DNA from: Pogona vitticeps
Taxonomy: Eukaryota > Chordata > Lepidosauria > Squamata > Agamidae
DNA length: 64,000 nt
NCBI RefSeq assembly: GCF_051106095.1
Contig: NC_135785.1
Span: forward strand, 98,653,501 to 98,717,500
Reading direction: 5' to 3'
A model generated the notes under the pieces. The model saw nothing but the letters and a program-made list of their open reading frames with translations. It made no database searches and was not told where the DNA came from. Every line of letters begins with the position of its first letter. Within the stretch, counting starts at the first letter, position 1. Shown in pieces: positions 9,957 to 22,099 of the stretch. Both the position numbers and the translations under genes were made by a program.

Positions 9957-10134
9957 GTATTCGCGAAGGCTTTCACGGCCGGGATCTAATGGTTGTTGTG
10001 GGTTTTTCGGGCTTCTTGGCCGTGTTCTGAGAGTGGTTTTTCCTAACGTTTCGCCAGTCTTTGTGGCCGGCATCTTCAGAGGAAAAACCACCTTCAGAAC
10101 ACGGCCAAGAAGCCCGAAAAACCCACAACAACCA
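9957..10134 (-). mobile_element. Penelope-type retroelement tail in foldback form
   Basis: Starts with TATTCGCGAAGGCTTTCACG, then GGTTGTTGTGGGTTTTTCGG. The same phrase recurs at 41.4, 52.35 and 62.84 kb and is a very common amniote repeat that I associate with the terminal repeats of Penelope-like elements. Here the sequence folds back on itself: arm 9,990-10,044 and arm 10,080-10,134 are nearly perfect reverse complements (55 bp) around a 35-bp apex. The assignment to Penelope is from memory of the family. Confidence 0.65.
10035..10090 (-). ncRNA. Hammerhead-ribozyme-like motif in Penelope-type tail
   Basis: On the - strand the apex contains CTGAAGA (10,079-10,073), a short helix TGCC...GGC with a loop, then GAAAC (10,052-10,048), then GTT and AGGAAAAACC. 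This is the order of the hammerhead core: CUGANGA, stem II, GAAA, a minimal stem III and a cleavable NUH site. Stem I is strong, with GGTTTTTCCT upstream pairing to AGGAAAAACC downstream (10 bp). Stem III would be only two base pairs with no loop, which the family is thought to overcome by pairing two copies. Activity is inferred, not shown. Confidence 0.5.
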
Positions 10135-11922
10135 TTTCTACATTTGCTTTCTCTTTTGTTCTTCCAGCTTGTGCTTGAGAGAGGAGAGCACAATTATATG
10201 TATTTTCGCTTTATTTAATTATTGTTTATCTCCAAATATGAAGTTTTTCAAAAGATTTGAATGTTTCATTAAAGGATAATGGAGTAGTAGAGACCAGTAG
10301 GAAGAGGAGAGAATTAAATCCAGGTCAGATCTTGGAAAGTTATTTCTCTGAACTAGGATACTATGAGATTTTGGAAGCTTTAGTCCACAAAAGTAATTTT
10401 TCTCAACTGTTCCTGCCCCTTCTGTCTGGATGTGTGCCCATTATGTGGTCCACCTTATATGGTATCCTGCTTCTATAGCTGGCGGGAGAGGAACAAGTGA
10501 GCCGCCAAGCCAGGGGGCAACACACATGAGAAGATGCAACTGCTTCGTCTTCCTTTGCACCAGGAGATGTAAGGGTATATGTCTAGAGTAGAAACAGTCA
10601 AAGCTGCCAGGCTTCGTTTCAGTCACGGTCTCAACTTTCCATTGCTGAGCACGTTCTTTCCCAATTGTGCATTAGGCTGCATTTTTATTTTTAGTCCACT
10701 TGAAAACTTGAGCATTTTTTTTTGCACATTTGCCAAAATATACTTTTTGTATGCATATTTCAAACGCATGTTGCAATTGATTGCTGGGGAGAAAGAGAGG
10801 CTTTAGTGTTGCTCCCATGCCACTTAAATTTGCATCGTATCATTTTGTCTGTGAAGATAAATGTTCTTCAGTATTGCTAGGAGGAAAGAGAAGCTTTAAC
10901 TATGCCCTCCTGCCAATAGTTTTGCTGGTGAAAGATGGCTTTCCCACCACCACTCAAGATCCTGCTGGGCTTTATAGTGTGTGAGAAGAGTCATCCTTAA
11001 ACACCACTGATTCCCCATAGATCTTGGTTCCCACCAGATAGTTTTTTGATGCACTGGATGGAGCCTTCATTTCTGGGAAACTGTGCGAATAGGTTTCCTC
11101 GCAACAGCTGAGTTGTAGAAGCTGTTTGGTAACATCTTTGTGGCGGGGACAGCAAAGATCCTTGGAGGTTATTTTGCAGCCTGAAATCAACATGTTGAGT
11201 TACATAGCGGCAGAATGATCAGGAGTATTGTCTTGTTGTTCACCACCTGCATTTTGATTCTGTAAAATGTGCTTGATGTCAAACTAAATCTACTACTATC
11301 TTAGGGTATTTATATTATTCTCCCACCTCTTGTGGATTCCTAATCACTTTAAGTATGAATTATCTGTTTCCAGTTTATTGCAGATTAGGAAGGCGCAGGC
11401 CGAACATCACATTTACCCCCTTAAACAAACAAACAATAACAAAAAATGTTTTCTGTATTACCAAAGGTGAATTTGCCACAGGATAATTTATTCTTCCCTT
11501 TTCTTTGCCTTTCCCTCCTTCCTGTCTTTCATATTTTTAATTGTCTCTGTGTCCACTCTGAAAGAATCAGAAAAATGCCCCCTCAAACTTCCTGAGATTG
11601 GCCACCTCTGATTTACTGTATTCTAGCATGTTGTGGTTTTCCTATGTAGTTGATAAAAGCTTGTTTCTGGGTTTCTCCTGAAGCACAAATATCCACAGCT
11701 GGAGAGAACAGGGTGAAGTCCTCCATCATAGATTCGAGATTTCATTTCATGATTTTCTATTCATTCTGTACAAGTTTTGAAATTCTACGTTCCGTGAAAT
11801 TTGCTGACCTGTGGAAAGAGCATGGCTTTTCTCAAGTGTTCGGGTTCTAGGAAGGGAGATGAGCTTCTAACTGCTCCTAGTTCTAGAAATCACAGCTGTG
11901 TTTTTTCCCCCCTGAAATGCAG
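10135..11922 (+). other. RHOBTB1 last intron, remainder
   Basis: A stretch of about 1.8 kb up to the acceptor CCTGAAATGCAG. I recognise no gene, repeat family or conserved motif in it. Confidence 0.7.
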
Positions 11923-12092
11923 ACAATCAGGAATATTTTGAGAGACACCGGTGGCCTCCTGTATGGTACCTTAAGGAAGAAGATCATTTCCAACGTGTAA
12001 AAAAGGAGAGAGAAAAGGAAGACATTGCGCTGAATAAACATAACTCAAAACGGAAGTGGTGCTTCTGGAATTCCTCCACTGTAGTTGTTTGA
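11923..12092 (+). CDS. RHOBTB1: RHOBTB1, last coding exon and stop
   Basis: Begins after acceptor CCTGAAATGCAG and ends at TGA (12,090-12,092). It encodes [20 protein letters not shown], then [20 protein letters not shown] and [15 protein letters not shown]. The human C-terminus as remembered ([55 protein letters not shown]) is almost the same; only the last few residues drift. The four exons seen here give 171 residues, roughly the last quarter of the usual protein of about 696 residues. A basic segment ([12 protein letters not shown]) lies just before the end. Confidence 0.95.
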
Positions 12093-15000
12093 GGAAAGAA
12101 GAGACACATCTATCAAAAGTGTGGCTTGAACTGGAAAACTTTGCTTTGAAAGAATTCTTGTTAGAACCCGCACTGGGTTCATTGAGAGCTGTTCTTGTGT
12201 CACTGGGGAAAAAATGGGGATTGGGTGAATGCTGCTTTTTAAAATCTCTCCCATTTATTTCAGTGGTGCTTACAAAGGGGGTTATCTAGAAGATAGTTTG
12301 AGGCAATGGATTTTATTCCACCTGTGTGCATTTATCATTTGTAGACTCAACAAGCACAAGCTCACCAGGAGTGCAAAAAAAAAAAAAAAATCACAAGCAG
12401 CTCCTTAAATAATGTCTAAAATACTGTATAAACTAGTATCACACACACACACTCTTTCTCTCTAATAACAAACCCAGCATTAAAGGTTTACTCTCCTAAA
12501 TGGAAAGTATTTTTATACTGTTGTTGTGAAGGTCTTTAAAACTGTATTTCTAGGTTGTTTTCTTTCACAGACCCACAAAATCATCATGCAAGTGAGTCTA
12601 AATTAGATTTTCCCCATTTGCAAGTACAGTGGAAATGAACCACATATCTAATGAGCCTCCCTGCTAGAAATTTTCAGCTTAGCAACAAACTAACTTTTGC
12701 TAGGCAACTGACTTCATTCTCCCATCTGTTTCTCCCAGGTACTACTATTCATAATGGTTAGATGCTTATTTTTAAAGTAGTGGGATAGAAGAGTATCGAA
12801 CAACAACAAAGATATTCAGAATGTAAACCTTTTATTAGCAGAGGAGTATAAAGTGTAATTTAACTTTGAGTTGCATGCTGGAATATGTTTTTTTCCAGTA
12901 TTTATGATTTAAAGACCGAAGACAATAATCCTGTGAAATATCCCTTTTTGTGCATCCCCAGGCTGAAAATGTCTGTTTTCATGAAAATCTTCTTTAAATA
13001 ACCAGAAAAATGTAAACATGTTTTCCTCCACTGCGGATTCCATAAGGACTTAAATCCCAAGGCAGCAATGTTTTGTTATAATTATTTGGATTTTTAAAAT
13101 GTACAGTTGCCCATGCTTTTTTTTTGCAAGAAACATCTGCCTAGGAGGAAATATCTGTATCATTGTGAACATTCACCTGTTAAGGGCTGCTCATATAAGT
13201 TGGTCTCTTACATTTTCTTCATTATTCTAACAAAGAGCGGCAATTTTCCTGCATTGCACCAACGCTAGTGAGGCCTATATCTTAGCATTGGAACAGACAT
13301 ATGAGCAGTTAGTGGCAGGCATGACCACTGGGTGTTGTCTGAGGTGCATAAATGTCCTTACCACACATATCCATCCATTTGTATGTAGAGTGAACATGTC
13401 AGCAGTCCATATGGCAGGTACTAACTCAGAATGCGCTAACTAACAGAGCAAATTGCACATGAAATGTCTATACACCAAGAGCCACAGGTGCTGTGTTATC
13501 TGTCCAGCTCTTTATGCTATCCAGATAAGGTACCCAAGTGTGTGCTGCCTTTTGACCAAGTTGTAAAAGTATTGTCAGGAAGAGCCCAAATCTTTTGTCA
13601 GTGCATTTTTTGTGCAAAAAATGTACTGCCCACTATCTGCTCCAGTTACAGTTCTTAATATGTGAGCAGCTTCCTTACTTAGACAGCCAATCTAGTATAG
13701 TAGGTAGTGCGCTGGACTTAAGACTTGTGAGATCTGGGTTCATTTCCCTGGTCAGCCTGAAGCCTACCTTGGGCCAGACGCTCTTTCCCTTCTAAGCTAC
13801 CACAAAGACTTGCTGTGAGAGGATGAAATGAGATATGCCTCCCCATCTGTGTACTCTGAGCTGTTTAGCAGAAGGGTAGCATAGACTTGAAATTAAAACG
13901 GAGCTGCGAAGGGAGGGCCACAGTCTAATGCTTTTGCTATTTACATGTCATCAAGCTATTACCTTCCAGGCACCTGGAGAGAGGGCATCTTCATTTTTGT
14001 CTCTTTTTATTGTTCCTTCCTTATGTTGTGCTCAGTAGTAGTCATCCACATCTCTCTTTTTGACCTTAGCCCCACTGTTGTGGGCTAGAATTCCATAGTC
14101 AATGGGATAACTGTATTCCTTTTTTAAAAAAACGGGGAAGAGCTGGTGTATGTCGTTTGCTTACCCAGCCATCAACTCGTTCTGTATGATGAATTTTCAC
14201 CTCCACGATGTTAACGTCTATAGACAAACATGCAACACGGTTGTGCTGCAAGCTTTCTAAGCCCACCATGTATAGGGAGAAAAGAAGGGGAAACTACCCA
14301 TGTAACTAATCCTTATGCAGAGACTAGTACTACCATGGGAAATGGTGGGCAGAAAATAGCAGCATCTTGACTTGTCCTGAATTTTGCAAAAGAAAGTTAA
14401 TGAGGTTGTACAGCAGGGTAGGTCATGCTTAGACCCCCTACTTTGGGGATTGGCAAAGTGTAGCCCGCCAGGTATTGTTGGACTGGAACTCGCCTTAGCC
14501 TTAGCCTTCATAGGCTACAGCAAGGAGGGTTGGGAGCTGCATCCCAGCAACATGTGAAGGGCTGCACTTTCCCCACCTGTGACCTTCCTGTGCTGGAACT
14601 GTGGGGGTCAGAATAGCTGACCCAGCCTGCTGTGCAGTTGTCTTACCATGTCGCAGCTGCAATTGCGATATGTGGGTTTTGCTTATTCTCGTTCCTATGG
14701 TCTCAGATGCAGAACTAAGACCATTTCCATCACCAAAAAAAGTAATATCGCTGTATTGTGATAAAGGGCTATCAAGGGACAACTGGTTGCAAATACATAT
14801 GTAGATTGATTAGTGGTCAGCCATCACAAGAGAAAAGTCAGACTAAGCAAAACAACTGCTTTTGAGGCTTGCAATTTCTGCAAAAGGGGGAGGGGTGTGA
14901 TTTGATCAGTCCAAGAGCTTTGTTTTTAAAGCAGAAGGGTTACCTTAGGTGTTGGAAGACCCCTTCATACCTGTGGCACGCTTCCTGCAGCTTCTCTTCT

Positions 15001-15460
15001 GATGTCATAATTCTTGGTGTGAGGTCATGTAGGAGAGAGCCCAGCTCAATGAAGTAGTTCTACAGGGAAAGAGGCCAAGGAGGGAAAGCGGCGGGCATGG
15101 GGGAGTTCGTGTACCCATGATTCCTTCTCTGTAAATAGGCAAATCAGATGGGCTTGCACCATTATTTGCAGACTGAGCCTCAGTTGTAAAATACTGGCAG
15201 ATTGTGTGTTTTGTTAAGTATTACTAGGTTTTACAAAACCAAAGCTATTCTACGATTGTAATCTTGCCAAACTGACTTGGACATGCATCAATGGACCAGG
15301 GGTATATGCAATAATAACCAGCTGTATTAGTTTTCAGCTACTACAACCAAGTGGCTGGTTCATTTGGTTTGACTCTGCCTAAGGCCTTTAATCTTGGTAG
15401 GGGTGGGTGGGTTTTCATTTTTGTTTTGTAAGAAAACAAAACAAGAAATACCTTAATAAA
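12093..15460 (+). other. RHOBTB1: RHOBTB1 3' UTR candidate region
   Basis: Follows the stop codon. The first clear AATAAA on the + strand that I noticed is at about 15,455; an ATTAAA variant occurs near 13,892. RHOBTB1 transcripts are known to have long 3' UTRs, so the end may lie anywhere in this interval. It contains short runs (poly-A near 12,376, CA repeat near 12,442) and a tRNA-derived SINE at 13,681-13,870. Confidence 0.4.
13681..13870 (+). mobile_element. tRNA-derived SINE
   Basis: A tRNA-like head has an A-box-like TAGTATAGTAGGTAGTGCGC and, about 35 bp on, a B-box-like GGGTTCATTTCCC. It is followed by CCTTGGGCCAGACGCTCTTTC and TTGCTGTGAGAGGATGAAAT, a body phrase shared by several amniote tRNA-SINEs. 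The tail end is not sharply defined. It is a SINE rather than a tRNA gene because the cloverleaf does not close. Confidence 0.6.
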
Positions 15461-17427
15461 TTGTTTAGCTATAAAATGTTTTCTGACTGGTGCTTTAGTT
15501 TCTGGTCATTATAGCTGATGTTTCCAAACATCTCTCTCTCTCTTATGAAGTCAAAAAAAATTGTGTATTGACAGTGACACACAGTTCTTTTCTTCCACAC
15601 CAGTAAAAATACCTTTACAGAGAACTCCAAAAGCTCGGGTGAAGTTACAGAATGGTCACCTAAGTTTGTTTATGATCCTACACCTTTAACTATTACACTT
15701 ATGTGGTTTCCAAGGAGAGGAGGGGAGTGGGGTGATCCTCCCATCTCAATGAGAACATGAGACAAGCTGCCGCAGGCCTCCATTCACGCAGGGGCATAAA
15801 GATTGGGCCAATAGTAAGCTCCATATCTGATACAATTAACCAATGTAGCCAGTCAGAAATTGTCTGGAAGGATTATTCCATCTTCCAAACAAAATTTAAC
15901 CTGAGAGCCAAGAGAGTAGTTGGTGTTTGGAACAAAAGGAAGGTGGGCTGGGGAAAAACAACTTTCCCACCAGGTCTCCACATTAGGCACTCTAGATGGT
16001 GTTTATCAAAATACAGAGCTATTTATAGAAGACAAATCCTGACAATGTTGTTCTTTTATACCTATCATAACAATGGTCCCAGAAGATGCCCTGTTTTTAC
16101 CCATGCATCTCACTTCTGGTAAAGAGGGGCAGGATCCTCCTAGCTGGCTTTGTGAATGGCATGTACCTATATATGGTCTATTCTGTATTGAGAAGCCTGA
16201 TCTAGGGTATTGGCCTTGCATTTGGCTGAAGGCATGAGAGCTGGGGCTGGAGACCACAGAAGCAATCTTTCTCTCTCCGTGGCTTGTATCAGAACTGCAT
16301 TGTAAAGTGAAGGAGAAAATGCTTTTTGGTTGAAGAACAGAGTAGGTAATTCTTTTCCATGTAATAATTCATTACAAGACTTTCTGGACTCTGCTTCCCA
16401 GACAGGGTGTATTTGGTGTTTGTAGCCTGGGACTGTTTATGGATGTGTGTACACAAATGGAGCAAACAATATAAGAGGCATTGTCTACCTTGGAAAGGAG
16501 ATAGATTGCACTGTTCTTACCAGTGGACAGGTTTGTTACAGTTTTATGGTGAGCTATAAACTCGCCTGTAAAGTGTTTTGTAGTAAGTTTTTAATGACAT
16601 CCTTCAGATGGGAAGCAGAAGTTTTCACTTTAAAGCAGAGGCCATAGAGCAGCAGTTTTCCTTTTTTAACAACTAGGCTTCTAAACAGTCAAAAATTAAT
16701 CTTCTCTATATTGCACTCACAAAGGCAGGTGCCAGAAGATATGAGTAAAACTGCCCTGATATATATAAAGAAACCTATTAACCAACCAAAGAGTGGAGGT
16801 AGAAGAGGAGACATTTTCACTGTCAAACACGGAGGTAATTTATAGGGTTGTTACATATATAATTGCAATAAACAGCAAACTGTTGCTTTCTGTTAGTGAA
16901 CTGTAACACAGACATCCTATCCATCAGAAAAAAAATAGTGTGCAAACAGAATATGAATGTGATTGTGCCAAATTTATTTATAACATACTCCCATGTATTT
17001 GGGGTCAAAATACACTCCAAAGAGAGAGGCGTCCATCTGTTTGTCTATACACACTTTGTTTAATCAATATTTTCTAGATCATAAATTAAAAAAAACAAGG
17101 ATATAACTTCCCAATGATCCAGGACCAGTTAACATGCCCCTATTGTTTCCATATTTTCCAGGTTCATACTGGGCTATTTAGTCACTTGTGTGTCCATCAA
17201 CAGACTAGTGCTCAACGGCTTGCCCCTCCCCCCCCACTCCCATGATGAACCTGATTAAATCGTCTTCAGAAATGGAAGATAAACAATATACTATATACAT
17301 AGGATGCTTTCCAGAGAGGATCTGCAGTGACTGCTGTTGCCATTCCTGCTTTTACAAACATTCTGTAATCTCTCCCACTAATATTTCAAAGGATAACTGA
17401 ACTATCATATGAAGCCGCTCCCTTATA
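15461..17427. other. Intergenic sequence between convergent genes, nothing assigned
   Basis: About 2 kb without a recognisable exon or repeat family. Short open frames here lack homology that I can see and lack splice context. Confidence 0.6.
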
Positions 17428-17676
17428 CAGTCATGGCCGAAAATATTGGCATCCTTGCAATTCTGTCAGAAAATGCAACCCTTCTCTCAGAAAATTGTTG
17501 CAGTTGCAAATGTTTTGGTACTCACATGTTCATTTCTTTGGTTTGCGTTGGAACAACACAAAAAACAGAAGAAAAGTCAAATCTGATACAATCAACTGCA
17601 ACAATTTTCTGAGAGAAAAGTTGCACTTTCTGACAGAATTGTAAGGGTGCCAATATTTTTGCCCATTGCAGTACTG
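17428..17676. mobile_element. Tc1/mariner-type MITE, 249 bp
   Basis: Starts CAGTCATGGCCGAAAATATT and ends in the reverse complement of CAGTACTGCAATGGGCAAAA. Imperfect terminal inverted repeats extend about 55 bp (shared core AATATTGGCA-CCTT, AATTCTGTCAGAAA). Both flanks are TA. The centre carries no transposase frame. Length, long inverted repeats and TA duplication fit a MITE derived from a Tc1-like element. Confidence 0.8.
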
Positions 17677-17764
17677 TATTATTATTATTAAATATTTTTC
17701 CCTGTGTTTTCTGGAACGTTTTCTCTGGATCTGTTCAGCAATGCCATGTAGTGGATGGATAAAG

Positions 17765-18115
17765 TACAACAGCAGGCAATCACAATGGCCAGTTTCTGTC
17801 CATCAGTTAAGCAACACTCAAGTCTTAAGAATAGTCAGCTAAGTACAAGGTCATAGTGGGCACCTTCTCTCTCTCAGGCAGGAGACAGCAGCAGCCTGAA
17901 GTCACAATTGCCAGCTTCTCTCCTGAAGGCGCACAAATCAGCATGAAGTCACAAATAAACAGGTTCAGCCTTCCATTATCAGCATGTCATCAGCCAATCT
18001 AACTTCATTACTTAAGCAGCATCAGCATGAGGTCACAATGGTCAATCTCTCCTCTTCAGGAATGTAGCATCAGGACGAGGTCACAATAGCCAGCCTCTTT
18101 CAGGCAGGCAGCATA
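17765..18115. repeat. Degenerate minisatellite-like tandem repeat
   Basis: The phrase GCAT-AGCATGA-GTCACAAT-GCCAGC-TCTCTC-CAGG recurs about five times in diverged form (near 17,780, 17,890, 17,940, 18,025 and 18,070) at irregular spacing of roughly 50-80 bp. Copies differ at many positions, so the array is old. Confidence 0.5.
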
Positions 18116-18273
18116 TGGAAGCACATTCATCACTCTGTAACTGAACAGCCAGCAACATTCCTGTGTGAAAACTATGGCCACCAATGTGTCTCTCAACGTA
18201 GAGGACTGCAGATTGAGGGCAGAAAGGAAGAGAACGCCATGCAAGAAGATTACAACAATTGCAGGAAGGAAAA

Positions 18274-18544
18274 ACAGGTTGTTTACCTGGAAAGTTTGTT
18301 CTTCAAGTGGTTATTTTGCAGTCACCATGCAGAACCTTCCAGGTAGAGCCTACTTTATTGGTAGCTCCACCTTGTCTATCTACAGTGTATGTGTCGGCAT
18401 TCCATCCTTTGGTTCAACAATCTGAACGAAATAGTACTAGAGTATTAGGTAACTGCAACTGCCGAAGAGGAAAGGACGGAAGAGCCATGTAAATACACAG
18501 TAGATGGCCACTCAAATAACAAATGTTACAGGTAAGCAGACTGT
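18274..18544 (-). mobile_element. Old DIRS-like terminal repeat structure
   Basis: Arms at 18,274-18,322 (ACAGGTTGTTTACCTGG...) and 18,505-18,544 (...TTACAGGTAAGCAGACTGT) are diverged reverse complements. They match the plan and much of the sequence of the DIRS-like terminus at 3,591-3,898. Read on the - strand the spacer also aligns with the spacer of that copy. This is therefore a second, much older end of a related element in reverse orientation. Confidence 0.6.
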
Positions 18545-20460
18545 TATTTTTTGTCATGGTGTCTGTGAATCACATGCATGGATAAAGACTAGCACTCATC
18601 AATGTCTCAGAAGACTAGATTTGGGCAAAAAACTTCATTTAATGCAGTACTGATAAGCAACTAATCATTATGTACCTTGTTCCATGGCCACTGTGATGAT
18701 TGCCATGCTATTGGTGAAAGTATTATTGATGCTGTTGAAAAGACCAAAGAGCAGGACACAGGATTGATTAATAAATGGCATTGCTGAGGGCAACAATGGA
18801 GATTATTTGGATTGATGGCTCTATAGAAATAAGCATCTTTCAAATAAATTGTGGCAAATCAGCCTCCTCCTGAAGCAGCAGCAGCAGATTGGATACAGTC
18901 TGCATTCAAGGTACTTTGTAGTTTTGCATTCAAAGATGCCTGAAAATGGCCAAAGACCTCTATCTCATTCAGTACTGTTATGTACTAGCAGGTTCCTGTT
19001 CTTGGGGGGGGGGGGGGGTGATTGGTTCAATGGCTCCTTTGCACAATGAGGTAGTGACCTCTTCTGGTAAGACTGGCAAGGGAACACTCAAAATGCTCTA
19101 TAGGGAGAGAGGTCGTTGATTTCAATCTGAAGCTCCACTTGACCATGGAAAAGACCCATCAATCTGATTTGGTGTTCTGCCAGGCCCTGAGAAGTTGAGT
19201 GTGCCTGTTATCAAATGGGGAAAGGGAGGGTCAAATGACAAGGTCAGGGGAGTCAAAAAGCAGTGTTAGGAGTTACTAGACTGATGCTTGTAAGAAGTCA
19301 GGACTGTTGGGAGGTGAAGGAAAGCTTCTTAACCTAGGAGGACCAATTATTGGAGTTGTTTGTGGCCAGTGGCTGGCAGAAACGATAGTTGGTAGGTCTA
19401 AACTAGGGAGGCTGCTGGTGCTATGACGTGGATTGCAAAACTCCAATATGGTGAGCTGTATTGGAAAGTTTGGTCGCTGTCTTAAGTTCTTGTTTAACTT
19501 TTCAGTCTTAGTCTGTTTGGCCCCCATACAGTCACCCTGGGACAAGGCAGCAGTGTCGTCTTAAGATAACAAGGCCCCTAAAGGCCTTAGATGTGCACTT
19601 CCTGTGTTTTCCAGCTCTGGGGGTGGGGAAGGGCCACCTCCATGTTGTCCCCAAGCATGAATTCTATCAGGTTGGCCAATTTATCCAAAGGCAATGGCTG
19701 GCACCTTCCTAGATCTGCCTGATGTTCTGAATGTGTAGTGAGGCAACAACATCTGAGTCTATGTCAGATTTAATAGTTGGCAGTGGCATGATGGGAGTTG
19801 GCTGATTTGTTGAGGCCCACTTGATGTAGGTTACAAAGTATTTTTGTGACAATGGAGGTGGCATGACTGCAGCTGGTGTAGACGGGACACCTACCTGGGT
19901 ATGAAAGATCACAGAGATGAGAGAACCACTATAGACTGCACTGTGGGTAAGTTCTGAAGTCAGTACTGTATTGAATGATAAAGGTCTGGAGGATCTGTGG
20001 CATCAAAAGCTCTGTGATGAGACGACCGCACACTGAAAATATTTGTTGTGTGGTAACAGATACAGTAGCATGGACAGATAGAGTCTGCATTGTGGAAATA
20101 GTTGCTGCAGTGCACAGAAGCTCTATTGCTGTCGAGAAGTGATTAACAGAAGAGTATGCAGGATGATGTTGAGGAGAGCGATAGTGAGTTGACAATGGAT
20201 GGTAATGAGATCAGTATCTATGGGGACCAACATTGTGAACATCAAGACCAATGATGTGGACAGTGATGTTGTTGGACAGGAGAGTGATAATCTCAATTAT
20301 ACTAGGACAGAGAGAGAAAAATCTATCAACATGGTACCAAGAGCTCTCATAGTTCCCTTCCTCCAAGACTGAATAGGAAATTTGATTTCCTATCAATGAT
20401 TGAAACCAGCCTTTTCTCCCTATCTTGCCAATCTGAATCAATATCTGAGCCACACATTAA
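18545..20460 (-). other. Possible decayed interior of the same old DIRS-like element
   Basis: On the - strand several Ser-, His-, Tyr- and Pro-rich frames follow one another between about 20,450 and 19,280, a composition seen in gag-like tails of DIRS elements. Nothing diagnostic such as polymerase or recombinase motifs is visible. The assignment rests on composition and on the adjoining terminus only. Confidence 0.25.
19003..19018. repeat. Poly-G run
   Basis: A run of about 16 consecutive G after CCTGTTCTTG. It may be prone to assembly length error. Confidence 0.9.
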
Positions 20461-20821
20461 AACTAAGCCACTTTACTGCCCCTTTCTTTTCATAGGAATG
20501 AAATGAGTTACAGCCCTTGACACATTGCTTAAATAGCTAATGATAAGGAAGGTGTGGAATGTCACTGCTGTTGCTGCTAGACTCCAACTCCTACCAGGCT
20601 TAGGCAGGGCAGACAAGAGAGTGATGAAAAAAGTTGCAATCGAACAATATCCGGAGGAATAGACTTCCTCTTACCGAATGTAAGGATAACTGGCATTTTT
20701 CACACACTGAATTGGCCTGTCAGTATCAATGCACCGCCCTTGTAGAACTTCAGGAGTTTTTAAAAAAATTATTATTATTATTATTATTATTATTACATCA
20801 TTCTGAATCCTTTCCTGGCTC

Positions 20822-20945
20822 ATTCATCTACTATAATGCATTTAACACTGAAACTACTTATGACCTGTGGAGAGGTGGATGGACATGATTCTGTTCTGGT
20901 ACTTACTGGTCCTGTAATTTCTTTCTCCGATTCCAAGCAATTGCC
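20822..20945 (+). repeat. Diverged repeat, copy A
   Basis: Contains AACACTGAAACTACTTATGA and TTACTGGTCCTGTAATTTCT. The same order of phrases returns in copy B about 1.27 kb downstream in the same direction. The family is unknown to me. Confidence 0.55.
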
Positions 20946-22099
20946 AGTTTTTGAAAAGCAATCCATTATTGTTACTAATCCAATATGGGGGTGGGAATAA
21001 CTCATTGTGATTAATTTTGGACTGCTTATTATTTTTTCAATACTCTGTCAGAATTTAAACTTGGCCTGAGAACCAAGTTCAGAAGCCTGAAAAATTCCAG
21101 AGAGAACATGTCTACAAATGTTTTTAAATGCTCTTTAGAAGTGACTTTTGAAAGAAACTGTTTTCTTGGCACCTACTTTTTATATTACTTTTAAGATGAA
21201 GGGCAGGGGGAAAAGAAAGATAATTTAATTACATTAAAGACCTTGTTTGCACCTAGTTCCTTCCAGGTTCTGCACCATCATCACTCTAATTTAGCAAGTG
21301 GCATTTACCTACAGAACCAGGTTGCCTGGTGCATGGGTACAAATCATGTAGATGTGCGCCTGTACAGGAGGGGCAAGGATAGCAAGATGCCCATCTCTTT
21401 CATCGAGTTGAAAAAGACAGAAGCTTTATTCTCCTTTGCTTATTATGAGTACTGTACTTCCGAAACCATAAGCAAAAACGGGCTAGACTAATCTTCAATT
21501 CTATGCAGAGCTTGGGAAAGTTCCTTTTGGGGGGGCGCACACAACGCCTATTCCTGACAAGGGGTATTGGGGGCTGTAGTCCAAAAAATTACCTTTCCCA
21601 ATTTCTAGCTGTATGTTAATTTTTAGAAGTATCTCTTGCAATTTCTCCCCTCTTTTAACACAATTATTGTATGTGTGACAGTCAGCCAATTCCTCATTAG
21701 CCAGCTTTTACTGCACAGGCAAATCTTTCCCAATTTTCTTTTTTTTAAGTGAAATTCTGAGTTCCCTCTAGGGATTTCCTTTTCAAAGCTGGAATGGCTA
21801 ATGAGGATTATACAGAACAGACACTTATTAGTGTTGTACCTCTCACTGCCTAAGCAGCCTCCTTTAAAAGGGAAAAAAAGCTTATTGTCTCTCTGTGCTG
21901 ATTGGGGAGAAAATTAAGCATTACATATGCCCTATTGAGAGAAGACAAGCCACTTTGATAGCCATGCCCAGCTACAAATCCTTCCAAGGTAATAAAAAGA
22001 TAGTCTACCCAACATTATGGCCCTGCTAAAAATGTCTGTAAAATTAAAAATGCCACCTCTGCACAAGTGATGATCTGGCCTGTCTCCTTTTTCCTGATC

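Noticed and set aside
13681-13760. Possible tRNA gene
   Set aside because: A and B boxes are present but the arms do not pair and a SINE body follows, so it is a tRNA-derived SINE.
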